Shown: in pieces, positions 9,501-18,183 of the stretch
Numbering within the stretch: the first letter of the stretch is position 1
Layout: each line of letters begins with the position of its first letter
DNA from: Bacteroidota bacterium
GTDB taxonomy: Bacteria; Bacteroidota; Bacteroidia; 2-12-FULL-35-15
Direction of reading: 5' to 3'
DNA length: 62,314 bases
Assembly: GCA_023251835.1 (NCBI GenBank)
Contig: JAHEXZ010000024.1
Span: 1-62,314, forward strand
Program-made: the position numbers and the translations under genes
The notes under the pieces: model-generated
What the model saw: the letters and a program-made list of their open reading frames with translations, nothing else
Database searches by the model: none
What the model was told of the DNA's origin: nothing

Positions 9501-9715
9501 CTGAAACAATAGAACTATATTATGGTGACAACAAAACAGGATATAAAGGCTCTTACACATTTTCGATTCCTCCCGGAAAAGGTATACGGGAATTTGCAGT
9601 AAGAACCAGCGCTCAATATAATTGGTACGATACTGATATAGATTACATCGCTTTAAACAAGAAAGGTGCAACCATTATCACCCTGGAAGAAATAAAATTA
9701 CTTAAAGGAAATTAA
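6512..9715 (+). CDS. Large polytopic membrane protein with C-terminal soluble region
   Basis: The protein has 1067 residues. Roughly the first 660 hold many hydrophobic helices, for example FVFIALFYSLWLVF at the start, FAFYAPTIEAST-flanking helices in the middle, and FILFIILACLLVLNY before the soluble part. The remaining 400 residues are hydrophilic and beta-rich, ending in two stretches that look like lectin-type or jelly-roll strands (VLISLRCNNEQPETIELYYG and following). The layout resembles GT-C-type glycosyltransferases, which use lipid-linked sugars on the outer face of the inner membrane, but I see no firm catalytic motif. It starts 24 bp after lysS and ends 6 bp before a methyltransferase gene, pointing to an operon for a surface glycan. 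The function is inferred from context only. Confidence 0.75.
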   Translation: MKRYNDLLQFISKNYNGFVFIALFYSLWLVFKYISTYDPELHSFSGRMIGQATLQGYDIQQRIAVFYKSGLLLFSGLILFSIAAWRIDVFLGNFLKSTEIQIINYSSLTGIILYFFLFWHSPVKGSLELIYTIHKIVFVTFLLKKTIFRSINNASSITTPFYAIAFVCGFSLLFLLNEIAVLFNLFPKANLHYTLFVSVLVLFIFTVLKLKQKNKSESVYEIDRIAYILLPIAFLPMLSVIKDELYMILNGHKIYYFSPRKLYLAGLCFLFSIVAWRYRAFNKNRDVKSAVRLVGQRYFPLLISGLILFAFYAPTIEASTEMFESGNYILPLMEFKKFGVLPIVEKFNAHLLSELFFGAIYAILNGLKGHEVFIYNFFFTLLWALLAYWFLYKFLHNPYKALFIILLFPIAESLLSEYHITALLAIFVLHKNIEQKSSFKNYILLLLCITFLILWRIDIGYPAILATAGTLFIYWANQKKFVFNAALLIKAIFVYAALTVFIVLSLALYRHLNIFTSIYSTLNYLSSAQSYGYISLGDISLPSIAMQYFVFPLVLMLVFCVFLVVFKRSTTSRSQRFIYTSLIFLSLYYFINFQRGIVAHTLTGGPDIWLSPFLFFILAASIYLFLYKKQAATKFILFIILACLLVLNYKYPTTNAQENVYSKIISKVEQFPRIDPHENITRCVNDMQYENSKFGSFKKLITEHLTEKQTFIDFSNTPMLYYLTEKISPSHFYQNPLTLHNDYLQDTFIAGLKTYDAPLLVFSHFPETWWDNAIGVPNTIRHYRMAEYFYMNYEPFAMIDSLCIWKRKNFKLTNNKRIVYTYTLPKDSLSSGTIISGTIANSENKNYVFELNSGKHIKSNEAAPLIMIHPDSETKKVSSFFNEVNHNIYYILNSATKEFSFRVENTAKKIQSLQVSEVEYLPEFYSSQPKNNDIKELPYIWGTYDKTVHHAPALTELLHAPEIVQDNYSHYFFFPTGIDKTSGNTVLISLRCNNEQPETIELYYGDNKTGYKGSYTFSIPPGKGIREFAVRTSAQYNWYDTDIDYIALNKKGATIITLEEIKLLKGN

Positions 9716-9721
9716 AGTTTT

Positions 9722-10600
9722 ATGGTTTGCCCGATTTGCAGTTCTAAACAAACAGAGATTAAGTTCAACTTAACAGATGAACACCAGGTATTGTGCTGTA
9801 TAAATTGCGGGGTTGAATTCTTGTTCCCGCAATTAAACGATAATGAATTAAAAAAATTATATTCTGAAAACTATTACGTGTCCTGGGGTATTTCCGGGAA
9901 GCATGAAAATGAAAGTACAAAACAAATGAAAACAGCTACTTTTCATTTACGTTTGAACCGGATAAAACAATACATACCATCCGGGAAGATACTGGATGTA
10001 GGATGCGCTACGGGTTATTTCCTGGAAGCAGCACAACAAATCGGATTCGAACCTTATGGTGTGGAATTTTCAGAATATTCTTCTTCTATTGCAAAGAAAA
10101 AATTTGGAGAACAAAAAATATTTTCCGGAACTCTTGAAGAGAGTAATTTCCCTGATAGCGCTTTTGATGTAATTACCATGTTCGATTTAATTGAACATGT
10201 ATGCATACCAGAGCAAACATTAACCAAAGCCGCCAGTCTGCTCAATAAAAATGGAATAATTGCAATTATGACACCCGATACAAAAACCATTTCCAACAAT
10301 TTAATGGGGAAACGTTGGACACATTATAAGCTGGAACATTTCTTTTATTTTAGCCGTAGTTCTATTAACTATATAGCTAATCGATGTGGTCTGGATGTTG
10401 TACATTATGAACGGGGAAAAAAAGCATTAAATATTAACTATCTCTATACGCAGCTGAATATTTATAAACACTGGTTGCTAACCCCTTTGATAAATATTAT
10501 ACACACACTACTTCCCGCTAAATTAACCGCCCGTAATTTTTATTTTTCAATTGGAGAAATGGTTGTTATTATAAAGAAGCATGCTTCCAACACGTTATAA
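9722..10600 (+). CDS. SAM-dependent methyltransferase with N-terminal zinc ribbon
   Basis: A 292-residue class I methyltransferase. A zinc-ribbon pair lies at the N-terminus (CPIC near 3-6 and CINCG near 30-34). The SAM-binding loop is ILDVGCATGYF with a following acidic residue in YGVEFSEYS. A post-motif reads DLIEHVCIPEQTL, and MTPDTKTI follows motif III. This architecture is common in glycan and polysaccharide clusters, where it methylates a sugar or a lipid carrier; the substrate cannot be read here. Its end overlaps the next gene by 20 bp, so the two are translationally coupled. Confidence 0.88.
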   Translation: MVCPICSSKQTEIKFNLTDEHQVLCCINCGVEFLFPQLNDNELKKLYSENYYVSWGISGKHENESTKQMKTATFHLRLNRIKQYIPSGKILDVGCATGYFLEAAQQIGFEPYGVEFSEYSSSIAKKKFGEQKIFSGTLEESNFPDSAFDVITMFDLIEHVCIPEQTLTKAASLLNKNGIIAIMTPDTKTISNNLMGKRWTHYKLEHFFYFSRSSINYIANRCGLDVVHYERGKKALNINYLYTQLNIYKHWLLTPLINIIHTLLPAKLTARNFYFSIGEMVVIIKKHASNTL

Positions 10601-11699
10601 AATAGAACATAAGACAGAGACGATTTTACTACGCTGTGAACAATGGTTTGGATGTTATTTCAGCGCACTTTTAGTTGCATTTATCTTATTATTTGTTGCA
10701 GCTATTTACGTTACACCATCCATTGCTCCTAAAGAGTTGGGACGTGGCTATGCAGCCCTATCAATAAACCCTTTCGATTTTAACGAACACAATAACCTAC
10801 GGCTAAGAATTCTTACTCCTCTTTTAGCCCATTATTTAGGATTAAGAGGAAAACTGTACATTATCTTTCCGTTAATTATAGCGTTATTCTTCTTAACAAC
10901 TGTTTATTTCTTTCTTCGTAAAAGACTATTGCCTTTGGAAAGTCTTTATACCACCATGCTTATTTGTTTTTCTTCACCCATTCTTTTCTTACTTCACTAC
11001 CAGGGTTATGTAGATGTTACATCTTACCTGATTATTTTGCTGATTATTATTTACATAAAAAAAGTTTACGTATGGATTCCCTTCATGGCACTGTTGCTGC
11101 TCAACCACGAAAGTAATCTGTTTATTGTTCCGTCTTTGCTGTTTATGCACTATTTATCCGTATCTGATAAAACAAAAGCAACTGTTTATATCATTACAGG
11201 TACAATACTGGCCTTAATTCCATTTTATTTTTTCAGGAGCTATATTTCTGAATTATCGCCAGTAGAATACAATTTTAAAATGTATATTTCACAGATAAAA
11301 GAAAATATTAAAGTTGTTTTACCATATTGCGGTGTCGGAATTTTTTATGCATTCAAATTGTTTTGGCTTTTTCCTGCACTTGCAATATTCCTTTATTGGA
11401 AAGAAAAAAACAAACAGCAGCTATTATTGTTTCTGCTTATTCTTTTAGGGGCTTTAGGGCAGTTAGTTGTAGCATCAGATACATCAAGACTTTTAGGCCT
11501 TGCATTTCTTCTGATACTTTTTTCAGCCTTTAAAATAAAAGAAACATACGGTACAGCACTCTTTACAAAATGGTCATTCTATCTTATACTTGTTAATTTT
11601 TTAATACCACAGTTTTATGTGGGGCAGTCGGTGATGATCCCTTTCTATCCTCTTCCGGTCTTACTGGTATTGAAATATTGTTTTGGTATTGAAACCTGA
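10581..11699 (+). CDS. Polytopic inner-membrane protein, possibly GT-C-like
   Basis: The 372-residue protein has about nine hydrophobic helices, the first being FSALLVAFILLFVAAIYV. The loop after helix 1 (APKELGRGYAALSINPFDF) is followed by LRLRILTPLLAHYLGLRG, a pattern seen in uncharacterised integral membrane proteins of glycan clusters. No catalytic motif is clear. The ATG at 10581 lies within the end of the methyltransferase gene (20-bp overlap); no better start is seen before the first helix. It could be a glycosyltransferase or a flippase-like accessory protein. Confidence 0.75.
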   Translation: MLPTRYKIEHKTETILLRCEQWFGCYFSALLVAFILLFVAAIYVTPSIAPKELGRGYAALSINPFDFNEHNNLRLRILTPLLAHYLGLRGKLYIIFPLIIALFFLTTVYFFLRKRLLPLESLYTTMLICFSSPILFLLHYQGYVDVTSYLIILLIIIYIKKVYVWIPFMALLLLNHESNLFIVPSLLFMHYLSVSDKTKATVYIITGTILALIPFYFFRSYISELSPVEYNFKMYISQIKENIKVVLPYCGVGIFYAFKLFWLFPALAIFLYWKEKNKQQLLLFLLILLGALGQLVVASDTSRLLGLAFLLILFSAFKIKETYGTALFTKWSFYLILVNFLIPQFYVGQSVMIPFYPLPVLLVLKYCFGIET

Positions 11700-11720
11700 A
11701 ATCTGAAAAAGTAAATATAG

Positions 11721-12959
11721 TTGAAGCTGCAATCTAAAATAGTTATCGACCGCTTTGTCGGGCTACCCGTGGTATACGGATTGAATGTAATGGCAAGGTT
11801 TCTGGGCATTATGCTCCGACTGAATCATTCCTTCAAAAAAACGCCTGAAACCATTGCTATATGTAAGTTTGTTGGACTTGGAAGTATCATACAGGCAACA
11901 CCTTTGATTCAAACGCTTCGGATAAATTATCCACAGGCACGTATTCTATTTATTACAACAGATTCTAACAAAACCCTATTTAGACATATTAAAGGAGTGA
12001 ATGAAGTTTTGACCATTTCGGATAAAAAATTCAGCAGCTTGGTAGTGTCCACATCAAAACTACTTTTTAGATTATGGAAACAAAAACCTGATATCTATAT
12101 CGATTTGGAGATTTACTCAAATTACAGCAGTATAATTGCTACAATGAGCGCGTCAAGAAACCGGATTGGTTTCTTTAAAAATGATAAAACCTATCGCAAA
12201 GGCATATATACTCACATGTTGTTTTTTAATATTAAATCACCTATATCCCAGGTTTATCTGCAATTTGCACGTTTAATGGGCTGTAAATATATTGTAGACA
12301 CACTTTCTATAGATACTGAAATTAATGTTCCGGATACAATTCAAAATATGTTTAAAAAAGTAGGAAGTTCTGCCGGCCATTATATTGTTATTAATCCCAA
12401 CGCCTCTGATTTAAGGCTCGAAAGAAGATGGCCAACACATTATTTTATTTCTCTGATTGAAGAAATAAATAAAGAATTTCCCAATTATAAGGTTATTCTA
12501 ATAGGATCAAAAGATGAAAGTGCTTATGTCAGTGAAATTGCTTCAAAAAAACAATTTGCTAATTGTACGGACTCTTCAGGTAAGTTAACCATTTCCGAAC
12601 TTATTGCATTAATTGACAATGCGGCCCTTATGATTACGAATGACACAGGCCCGATGCACATTGCTTTCGCTTTAAAAACAAAAACAGTTGCGTTATTCGG
12701 CCCCTGCTCTCCCCAACAATATGGGGGAGCAGAAAAAACAATTACACTTTATAAAAATGTATATTGTAGTCCTTGTGTGCATGAATTTATGGTTCCACCC
12801 TGCAAAGGCGATAATCAGTGTATGAAAAAAATAACCATTGAAGAAGTATTGAATAGTATACGGCAACAGTTAAGTTCTGGAATACACGTTACCGAAAACA
12901 AAACAAATATTGACTATACTAATGGTTCAATTCCTTTGGGAGTAGTAGTAAGACAGTAA
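11721..12959 (+). CDS. Glycosyltransferase family 9 (heptosyltransferase-like)
   Basis: A 412-residue GT9 enzyme, the family of ADP-heptose:LPS heptosyltransferases, acting at the cytoplasmic face of the inner membrane. The N-terminal acceptor domain carries CKFVGLGSIIQATPLIQTL in place of the usual GDxxxxTP motif, so one key loop differs. The C-terminal nucleotide-sugar domain shows VINPNASDLRLERRWP, then TNDTGPMHIAFAL and VALFGPCSPQQYG, which are characteristic. Four Cys near the end (CSPCVHEF, CKGDNQCM) are also typical of this group. Translation appears to start at TTG (11721). Sugar and acceptor are unknown; position in the cluster suggests a surface glycan or LPS core. Confidence 0.88.
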   Translation: MKLQSKIVIDRFVGLPVVYGLNVMARFLGIMLRLNHSFKKTPETIAICKFVGLGSIIQATPLIQTLRINYPQARILFITTDSNKTLFRHIKGVNEVLTISDKKFSSLVVSTSKLLFRLWKQKPDIYIDLEIYSNYSSIIATMSASRNRIGFFKNDKTYRKGIYTHMLFFNIKSPISQVYLQFARLMGCKYIVDTLSIDTEINVPDTIQNMFKKVGSSAGHYIVINPNASDLRLERRWPTHYFISLIEEINKEFPNYKVILIGSKDESAYVSEIASKKQFANCTDSSGKLTISELIALIDNAALMITNDTGPMHIAFALKTKTVALFGPCSPQQYGGAEKTITLYKNVYCSPCVHEFMVPPCKGDNQCMKKITIEEVLNSIRQQLSSGIHVTENKTNIDYTNGSIPLGVVVRQ

Positions 12960-12961
12960 AA

Positions 12962-15226
12962 GTGCGATTTTTACACCAAATGAAAACAACAGTTGAAAAA
13001 TTAAAGATTTCGCATTTTACTTATGCATTTTTGCTGCTGATTATTGCCATACTCGGTTACTGGCAAATCGCATTTCTAAAATATTCAGTAACTCATGATA
13101 TGATTAACTGCTGGATTCCATGGCGTTATCACATTTCAGAATGTTTTCGCAACCATGTATTTCCATTCTGGAATCCTTATCAGCAGTTAGGCTACCCAAT
13201 ACATGCCGATTTACAGGGACCAACGTGGTACCTGGAATCCATTCTTTTAAGCATGACTACCGGGCAAACCAATTATACATTACATTTCTTGTTCATCTTT
13301 TATGTTTTTCTGGCAGGTGTAGGCATGTATTTTCTTTGCTTAGCTTTTCATAAGAATCGAACTGTTGCTTTTTTAACAGGCATCTGTTATATGCTTGGTG
13401 GATTTTTTGTTGCTCATGTTCAGCATTTTTATGCAATAATCGGGGCAGCCTGGCTACCTTTTATTATTCTTAATTATTATAAAATGTATATAGAAAAACG
13501 TTTCCTGTATGCTTTATATGCCGCTGTTTTTATGTTCTTTAATCTTACTGGTGGGAATCACACATTTTCTATTATACTCGTATACTTGTTTATTAGCTTT
13601 TTTGTTTTCTTTACTATATCCGCTATCAGAGAAAAAAACAAGAAAGATATTGTTCGTTATGTACAATTAAATGCACTATTTATACTGGCAACTGTACTTA
13701 TGGCATCAGTAGTGTTAGTGGCATTTTATCAAACGGCTTCGTACATTGAACGGTTGAGCGGGATGAGCTATAAAGCAGCTTCCGTTTGTCCGTTATCTCC
13801 CCAATCGTTATTATCCCTTTTATTGCCTTTTTCAACTGTAAATAGTATTGACTTTTACAATACCGACCAATCTATGTGTAATATTTATGTGGGAAGTATT
13901 ATGTTTATATTTATAGTGCTGGCCCTAATGAGCAAAAAGCAGCCTTTTGAAAAAATGCTTTTTGTATTTGCCTTTGTTTGCCTGCTGGCTTCATTTGGCG
14001 CTTACACTCCTATGCATAAATTTTTATTTAATTTCTTTCCTTTAATGAACAGGTTCCGTTTCCCGAGTTATTTCAGTTTGTTTTCAGTAATTATATTCCT
14101 GGTACTGGGAAGCAAGCAAATGGCAATGCTGGCTTCGGAAAAACAAGAAAACTACAAAAAAATATTTCTGACCACGGTATTTACTTTAGCAATAATTGTT
14201 ACTCTTGTGATTATCGCGCTCACAAGAAAACAGGGAAGCGCCTTCTTTTTTTTAAAAAAATACGATACAATCTTTGATTTTATTAAATCGGCTTCTTTCT
14301 TTCAAAACATTGTATTGCAGGGGGCTATACAGCTTTTATTCTTAGGAATTTTTATTGCAACAATCATTTCTCCTTTAAAAAAACATTGGCTTAAAATCAT
14401 GGGTATACTCATTGTAGTGGACATGTTTATCGCAACTCAATTAAATATAGCTTATGTGGGCTTTTCCTCATCGTCTCCAAAGGAACTGCATGATTATATT
14501 ATCACCTTACCGCACAATTTCCAGGTTCCAGCCAGCAATAACATCAGTGAAAACACAGAACAATTGGGACAAAAACATGGCTTATACAGGAATACGAGCA
14601 TTTTCCACAAACGTGTTTCCGCAGATGTATTTAACTCATATGCTTTTAAAAATTATGTTCTGTTGTCGGATTCACTACCCCTGCTATTTAAGGCAATGCA
14701 GAAAAATCCCTTGCTTTATTTTTCAGACTTCATCTATCCGGAGAATGAAGTGGATAAACTTGATTCGGCTAAAATAACACACTCCACTATTCTATTAGGA
14801 GAAGACAATTATAGGAAGTTGGTGAATGAAATAGAACAAAATAAAACAGACTCCGCAACTACTATTACTATTACTTCCTATACGCCCAATGCTGTCAGCC
14901 TAAAAGCTACATCAGCCAAACAACAATTGCTAACTTTTCTGCAAAGTTATTACCCTGGCTGGAAAGCGACCATTGATGGTAAACCATCGGAAATATACCT
15001 ATCCAATTATCTGACAATATCAATACTTTTTCCTAAAGGAGAGCATGAAGTAATGTTTACCTATAATAACTCTGCTATTATAACGGCAGCAGCCATTTCA
15101 TACACTTCATTTATTGTTCTCCTGTTATTATTTTCATATACTTGGATTATAAAGGATAAAAACTATTGGAGTTCGGCTGTTATATGGCTAATACTAATTG
15201 GTAGCCTGTTGTATTATTTCATATAA
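12962..15226 (+). CDS. YfhO-family membrane protein
   Basis: The protein (754 aa) has the YfhO-family hallmarks. These are an early periplasmic loop after helix 1 with DMINCWIPWRYHISECF and PFWNPYQQLGYPIHAD, about a dozen helices, and a periplasmic segment ending in LQSYYPGWKATIDGKP and FPKGEHEVMFTY before the last two helices. In Gram-positives YfhO takes part in glycosylating teichoic acid. In Bacteroidota the role is generally unassigned but sugar-transfer (GT-C-like) activity is likely. The frame begins at GTG 12962, 2 bp after the GT9 stop; an ATG at 12980 is an alternative. It is the last gene of the compact cluster, 57 bp before gpsA. Confidence 0.87.
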   Translation: MRFLHQMKTTVEKLKISHFTYAFLLLIIAILGYWQIAFLKYSVTHDMINCWIPWRYHISECFRNHVFPFWNPYQQLGYPIHADLQGPTWYLESILLSMTTGQTNYTLHFLFIFYVFLAGVGMYFLCLAFHKNRTVAFLTGICYMLGGFFVAHVQHFYAIIGAAWLPFIILNYYKMYIEKRFLYALYAAVFMFFNLTGGNHTFSIILVYLFISFFVFFTISAIREKNKKDIVRYVQLNALFILATVLMASVVLVAFYQTASYIERLSGMSYKAASVCPLSPQSLLSLLLPFSTVNSIDFYNTDQSMCNIYVGSIMFIFIVLALMSKKQPFEKMLFVFAFVCLLASFGAYTPMHKFLFNFFPLMNRFRFPSYFSLFSVIIFLVLGSKQMAMLASEKQENYKKIFLTTVFTLAIIVTLVIIALTRKQGSAFFFLKKYDTIFDFIKSASFFQNIVLQGAIQLLFLGIFIATIISPLKKHWLKIMGILIVVDMFIATQLNIAYVGFSSSSPKELHDYIITLPHNFQVPASNNISENTEQLGQKHGLYRNTSIFHKRVSADVFNSYAFKNYVLLSDSLPLLFKAMQKNPLLYFSDFIYPENEVDKLDSAKITHSTILLGEDNYRKLVNEIEQNKTDSATTITITSYTPNAVSLKATSAKQQLLTFLQSYYPGWKATIDGKPSEIYLSNYLTISILFPKGEHEVMFTYNNSAIITAAAISYTSFIVLLLLFSYTWIIKDKNYWSSAVIWLILIGSLLYYFI

Positions 15227-15283
15227 CTTTATGGAATAATACAACAGGTTACTTCATATTTATAATATATCTGCAATAATACA

Positions 15284-16282
15284 ATGGATACATCAAAACA
15301 AATAGCAGTAATAGGTGGAGGCAGCTGGGCAACAGCCATTACAAAAATGTTGTGTAATAATTCTCCAAAAACACATTGGTGGTTACGCAATCCGGCAACA
15401 ATTGAGTATATAAAAAAACATAAACACAATCCCAATTATTTAACGTCTGTTGAATTTGATACCAAAAAATTAGAACTGAACGAAAATTTAAAAGAAATTA
15501 TCTCGGAGACCAATATTATTATAATGGCCGTTCCTTCTGCATTTTTAAAAACTGCACTTTCTGAAATAACATCTGAAGATTTGAAAAACAAACAAATTAT
15601 TTCTGCTATTAAAGGCATTGTTCCTGAACACAATCTAATTGTTGGTGAATTTTTTAACAAAGAATACAAAATTCCAATAAATAATATAGGAGTTATCACC
15701 GGGCCCTGCCATGCAGAAGAAGTTGCAATGGAAAAACTTTCTTATTTAACTGTTGCTTCACAAAACACTTCTCTCGCAGAGTTTGTTGCTTCACAATTGA
15801 ATTGCAGGTATATCAAAACTACCGTATCAGACGATATTTATGGAACCGAATATTCGGCTGTATTAAAGAATGTTTTTGCAATAGCAAGTGGTATCTGTCA
15901 TAGCCTTGGATATGGTGATAATTTTCAGGCAGTATTAATTGCAAATGCAATACAGGAAATAAAACGGTTTGTAGATAGTGTACACCCTATTGATAGAGAC
16001 ATTAAAAGCTCTGCCTACCTTGGTGACCTTTTAGTTACGGCCTATTCACAATTCAGCCGTAACCGTACTTTTGGCGGAATGATTGGTAAGGGCTATTCAG
16101 TAAAGTCCGCACAGCTCGAAATGAATATGGTTGCAGAAGGGTATTATGGGGCGAAATGTATCTATGAAATAAATAAAAGTTACGGTGTGAATATGCCAAT
16201 TACAAATGCTGTATATAATATTCTTTACGAAAAAGCAATTCCTGCAATAGAAATAACAATATTATGTGACAGGCTTTCGTAA
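15284..16282 (+). CDS. gpsA: Glycerol-3-phosphate dehydrogenase [NAD(P)+]
   Basis: GpsA reduces dihydroxyacetone phosphate to sn-glycerol-3-phosphate for phospholipid synthesis. The protein is 332 aa, the normal size. The Rossmann loop AVIGGGSWATAITKML is at the N-terminus, TGPCHAEEVAMEKLSYLTVA is the family signature, and EYSAVLKNVFAIASGICHSLG holds the catalytic Lys. It is convergent with uvrC with only 4 bp between the stops and no room for a separate terminator, so the transcripts must overlap. Confidence 0.97.
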   Translation: MDTSKQIAVIGGGSWATAITKMLCNNSPKTHWWLRNPATIEYIKKHKHNPNYLTSVEFDTKKLELNENLKEIISETNIIIMAVPSAFLKTALSEITSEDLKNKQIISAIKGIVPEHNLIVGEFFNKEYKIPINNIGVITGPCHAEEVAMEKLSYLTVASQNTSLAEFVASQLNCRYIKTTVSDDIYGTEYSAVLKNVFAIASGICHSLGYGDNFQAVLIANAIQEIKRFVDSVHPIDRDIKSSAYLGDLLVTAYSQFSRNRTFGGMIGKGYSVKSAQLEMNMVAEGYYGAKCIYEINKSYGVNMPITNAVYNILYEKAIPAIEITILCDRLS

Positions 16283-16286
16283 AATC

Positions 16287-18134
16287 TCAAGCAGACGGGT
16301 TGTAATGCTCCACTAATAACTTTGCCTTTGACTTGCCTATGACCTCAATCAATTCATCTTCCGTTGCCACTTTTATATTTTTAACAGACCTGAAATGCGA
16401 TAGTAATTTTTGAGCCGTTGTTGTACTTATTCCTTTTATCTCTGTGAGCTCTGTTTTTAATGTACCTTTATCTCTTCTACTTCGGTGGTGTGTGATTCCA
16501 AAACGATGTGCTTCATCACGTATTTGCTGAATTATTTTTAATGTTTCGCTTCGTTTGTCCAAATATATTGGGATTGAATCGCCCGGAAAATAAATCTCCT
16601 CTAACCGTTTTGCAATACCAATAATTCCTACTTTACCCCTTAATCCTAATTTCTCAAGACTTCCCATAGCAGCACTCAATTGGCCCTTTCCACCATCTAT
16701 AACTATTAGTTGTGGCAAAGGTTGATTTTCATCTAACACCCGTTTATAACGTCTGTAAATAATTTCTTCCATAGATGCGAAATCATCCGGGCCTTCAACA
16801 GTTTTAATATTAAAATGGCGATAATCTTTTTTACTGGGTTTGGCATCTTTAAATACGGTCATCGCAGCAACAGGATATACTCCCTGAAAGTTAGAATTAT
16901 CAAAACATTCTATATGCCGAGGTTCCTCACTCAAATGCAAATCTTTTTTCATCTGTTCAAGAATCCTTTTAGTATGACGCTCCGGATCAACCAGGCTTTC
17001 CTGCTTCAATTTATCTTTTCTATAATAATCTGCATTACGGCTTGAGAGTTCCAACAAATGTTTTTTATCTCCACGCTGAGGAACACTAAACTCTATTCCC
17101 GGAAATTCCGTTTCTATTATAAAAGGGACTATTACCTCTTTTGAATCACTGTGAAAACGTTCACGCAGTTCCGCAATAGCAAGCGTCAGCAGTTCTTCAT
17201 CGGTTTCATCTAATTTCTTTTTTAGTTCAATTGTATGTCCCTGGATAATTGCACCATTTACCACTTTTAAAAAATTCACATATCCTGACTTTTCATCTGT
17301 AATAATTGAAAACACATCTACATTGTGTATTGCAGGGCTTACCACGGTTGATTTACTTTGAAATTTTTCAAGCAAATCAATTTTTTCCTTAACTAATTGC
17401 GCTTTTTCAAATTCCAGCTTGTCAACACATTGCTGTAAAAAAACTTTCAACTGCCGCGCAACAGAAGCAATATTCCCCTTAATAATTTCTTTTATTTCAG
17501 AAATAGTCTGATTGTATTCCACTTCTTTTTCTTTACCAACGCAAGGAGCTTTACAATTGCCCAAATGAAACTCCAGACATACTTTAAATTTATTGGATTT
17601 AATATTTTCTTCCGTCAATTTCAAATTGCAATTACGCAGCTTATACAGTTTCCTGATTAAATCTAATACGGTATTCATTACCTTAACCGAAGTATAAGGC
17701 CCAAAGTAGTGCGAACCATCTTTAACAAGATGGCGCGTGCTAAACACCCGTGGAAATGGTTCATTTGTGATGCATATCCAGGGATAGGTTTTATCATCTT
17801 TCAGCATCACATTGTAACGTGGCTGATATTTTTTTATCAGATTATTTTCAAGCAGCAGCGCATCAATTTCACTATCAACAATAATATATTTAATATCAGA
17901 AATCTTTTTTACCAACACTTGAGTTTTACCATTTTCATACTGATCTTTATTAAAATAAGAGGAAACCCGCTTCTTTAAATTTTTGGCTTTGCCCACATAA
18001 ATAATCTTTTGTTCCGCATCATAATACTGGTAAACACCAGGGTTATCAGGCAGCGTACGAACAAGGTTTTGTATATATTCGGATTTTTCCAATGTATTTA
18101 TTGCTATCAATTCAACGGAATAAAAATGCCCCAT
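16287..18134 (-). CDS. uvrC: Excinuclease ABC subunit C
   Basis: UvrC makes the dual incisions in nucleotide excision repair. Domains in order: GIY-YIG nuclease (about 30-108; PGVYQYYDAEQKIIYVGKAK), cysteine-rich patch (KVCLEFHLGNCKAPCVG), UVR motif (VDKLEFEKAQLVKEKIDLL), RNase H-like endonuclease domain (ECFDNSNFQGVYPVAAM, DYRHFNIK, LIVIDGGKGQLSAA), and a C-terminal helix-hairpin-helix (LTEIKGISTTTAQKLLSHF). The length of 615 is normal. The ATG at 18134 gives a 14-residue N-terminal extension relative to typical starts; an internal TTG just before EKSEYIQNL is an alternative start. Confidence 0.97.
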   Translation of the reverse strand: MGHFYSVELIAINTLEKSEYIQNLVRTLPDNPGVYQYYDAEQKIIYVGKAKNLKKRVSSYFNKDQYENGKTQVLVKKISDIKYIIVDSEIDALLLENNLIKKYQPRYNVMLKDDKTYPWICITNEPFPRVFSTRHLVKDGSHYFGPYTSVKVMNTVLDLIRKLYKLRNCNLKLTEENIKSNKFKVCLEFHLGNCKAPCVGKEKEVEYNQTISEIKEIIKGNIASVARQLKVFLQQCVDKLEFEKAQLVKEKIDLLEKFQSKSTVVSPAIHNVDVFSIITDEKSGYVNFLKVVNGAIIQGHTIELKKKLDETDEELLTLAIAELRERFHSDSKEVIVPFIIETEFPGIEFSVPQRGDKKHLLELSSRNADYYRKDKLKQESLVDPERHTKRILEQMKKDLHLSEEPRHIECFDNSNFQGVYPVAAMTVFKDAKPSKKDYRHFNIKTVEGPDDFASMEEIIYRRYKRVLDENQPLPQLIVIDGGKGQLSAAMGSLEKLGLRGKVGIIGIAKRLEEIYFPGDSIPIYLDKRSETLKIIQQIRDEAHRFGITHHRSRRDKGTLKTELTEIKGISTTTAQKLLSHFRSVKNIKVATEDELIEVIGKSKAKLLVEHYNPSA

Positions 18135-18183
18135 TCATTTAAAATAAGAACGAGGCATCTTTACCAAAAAGTATTACCACAGT

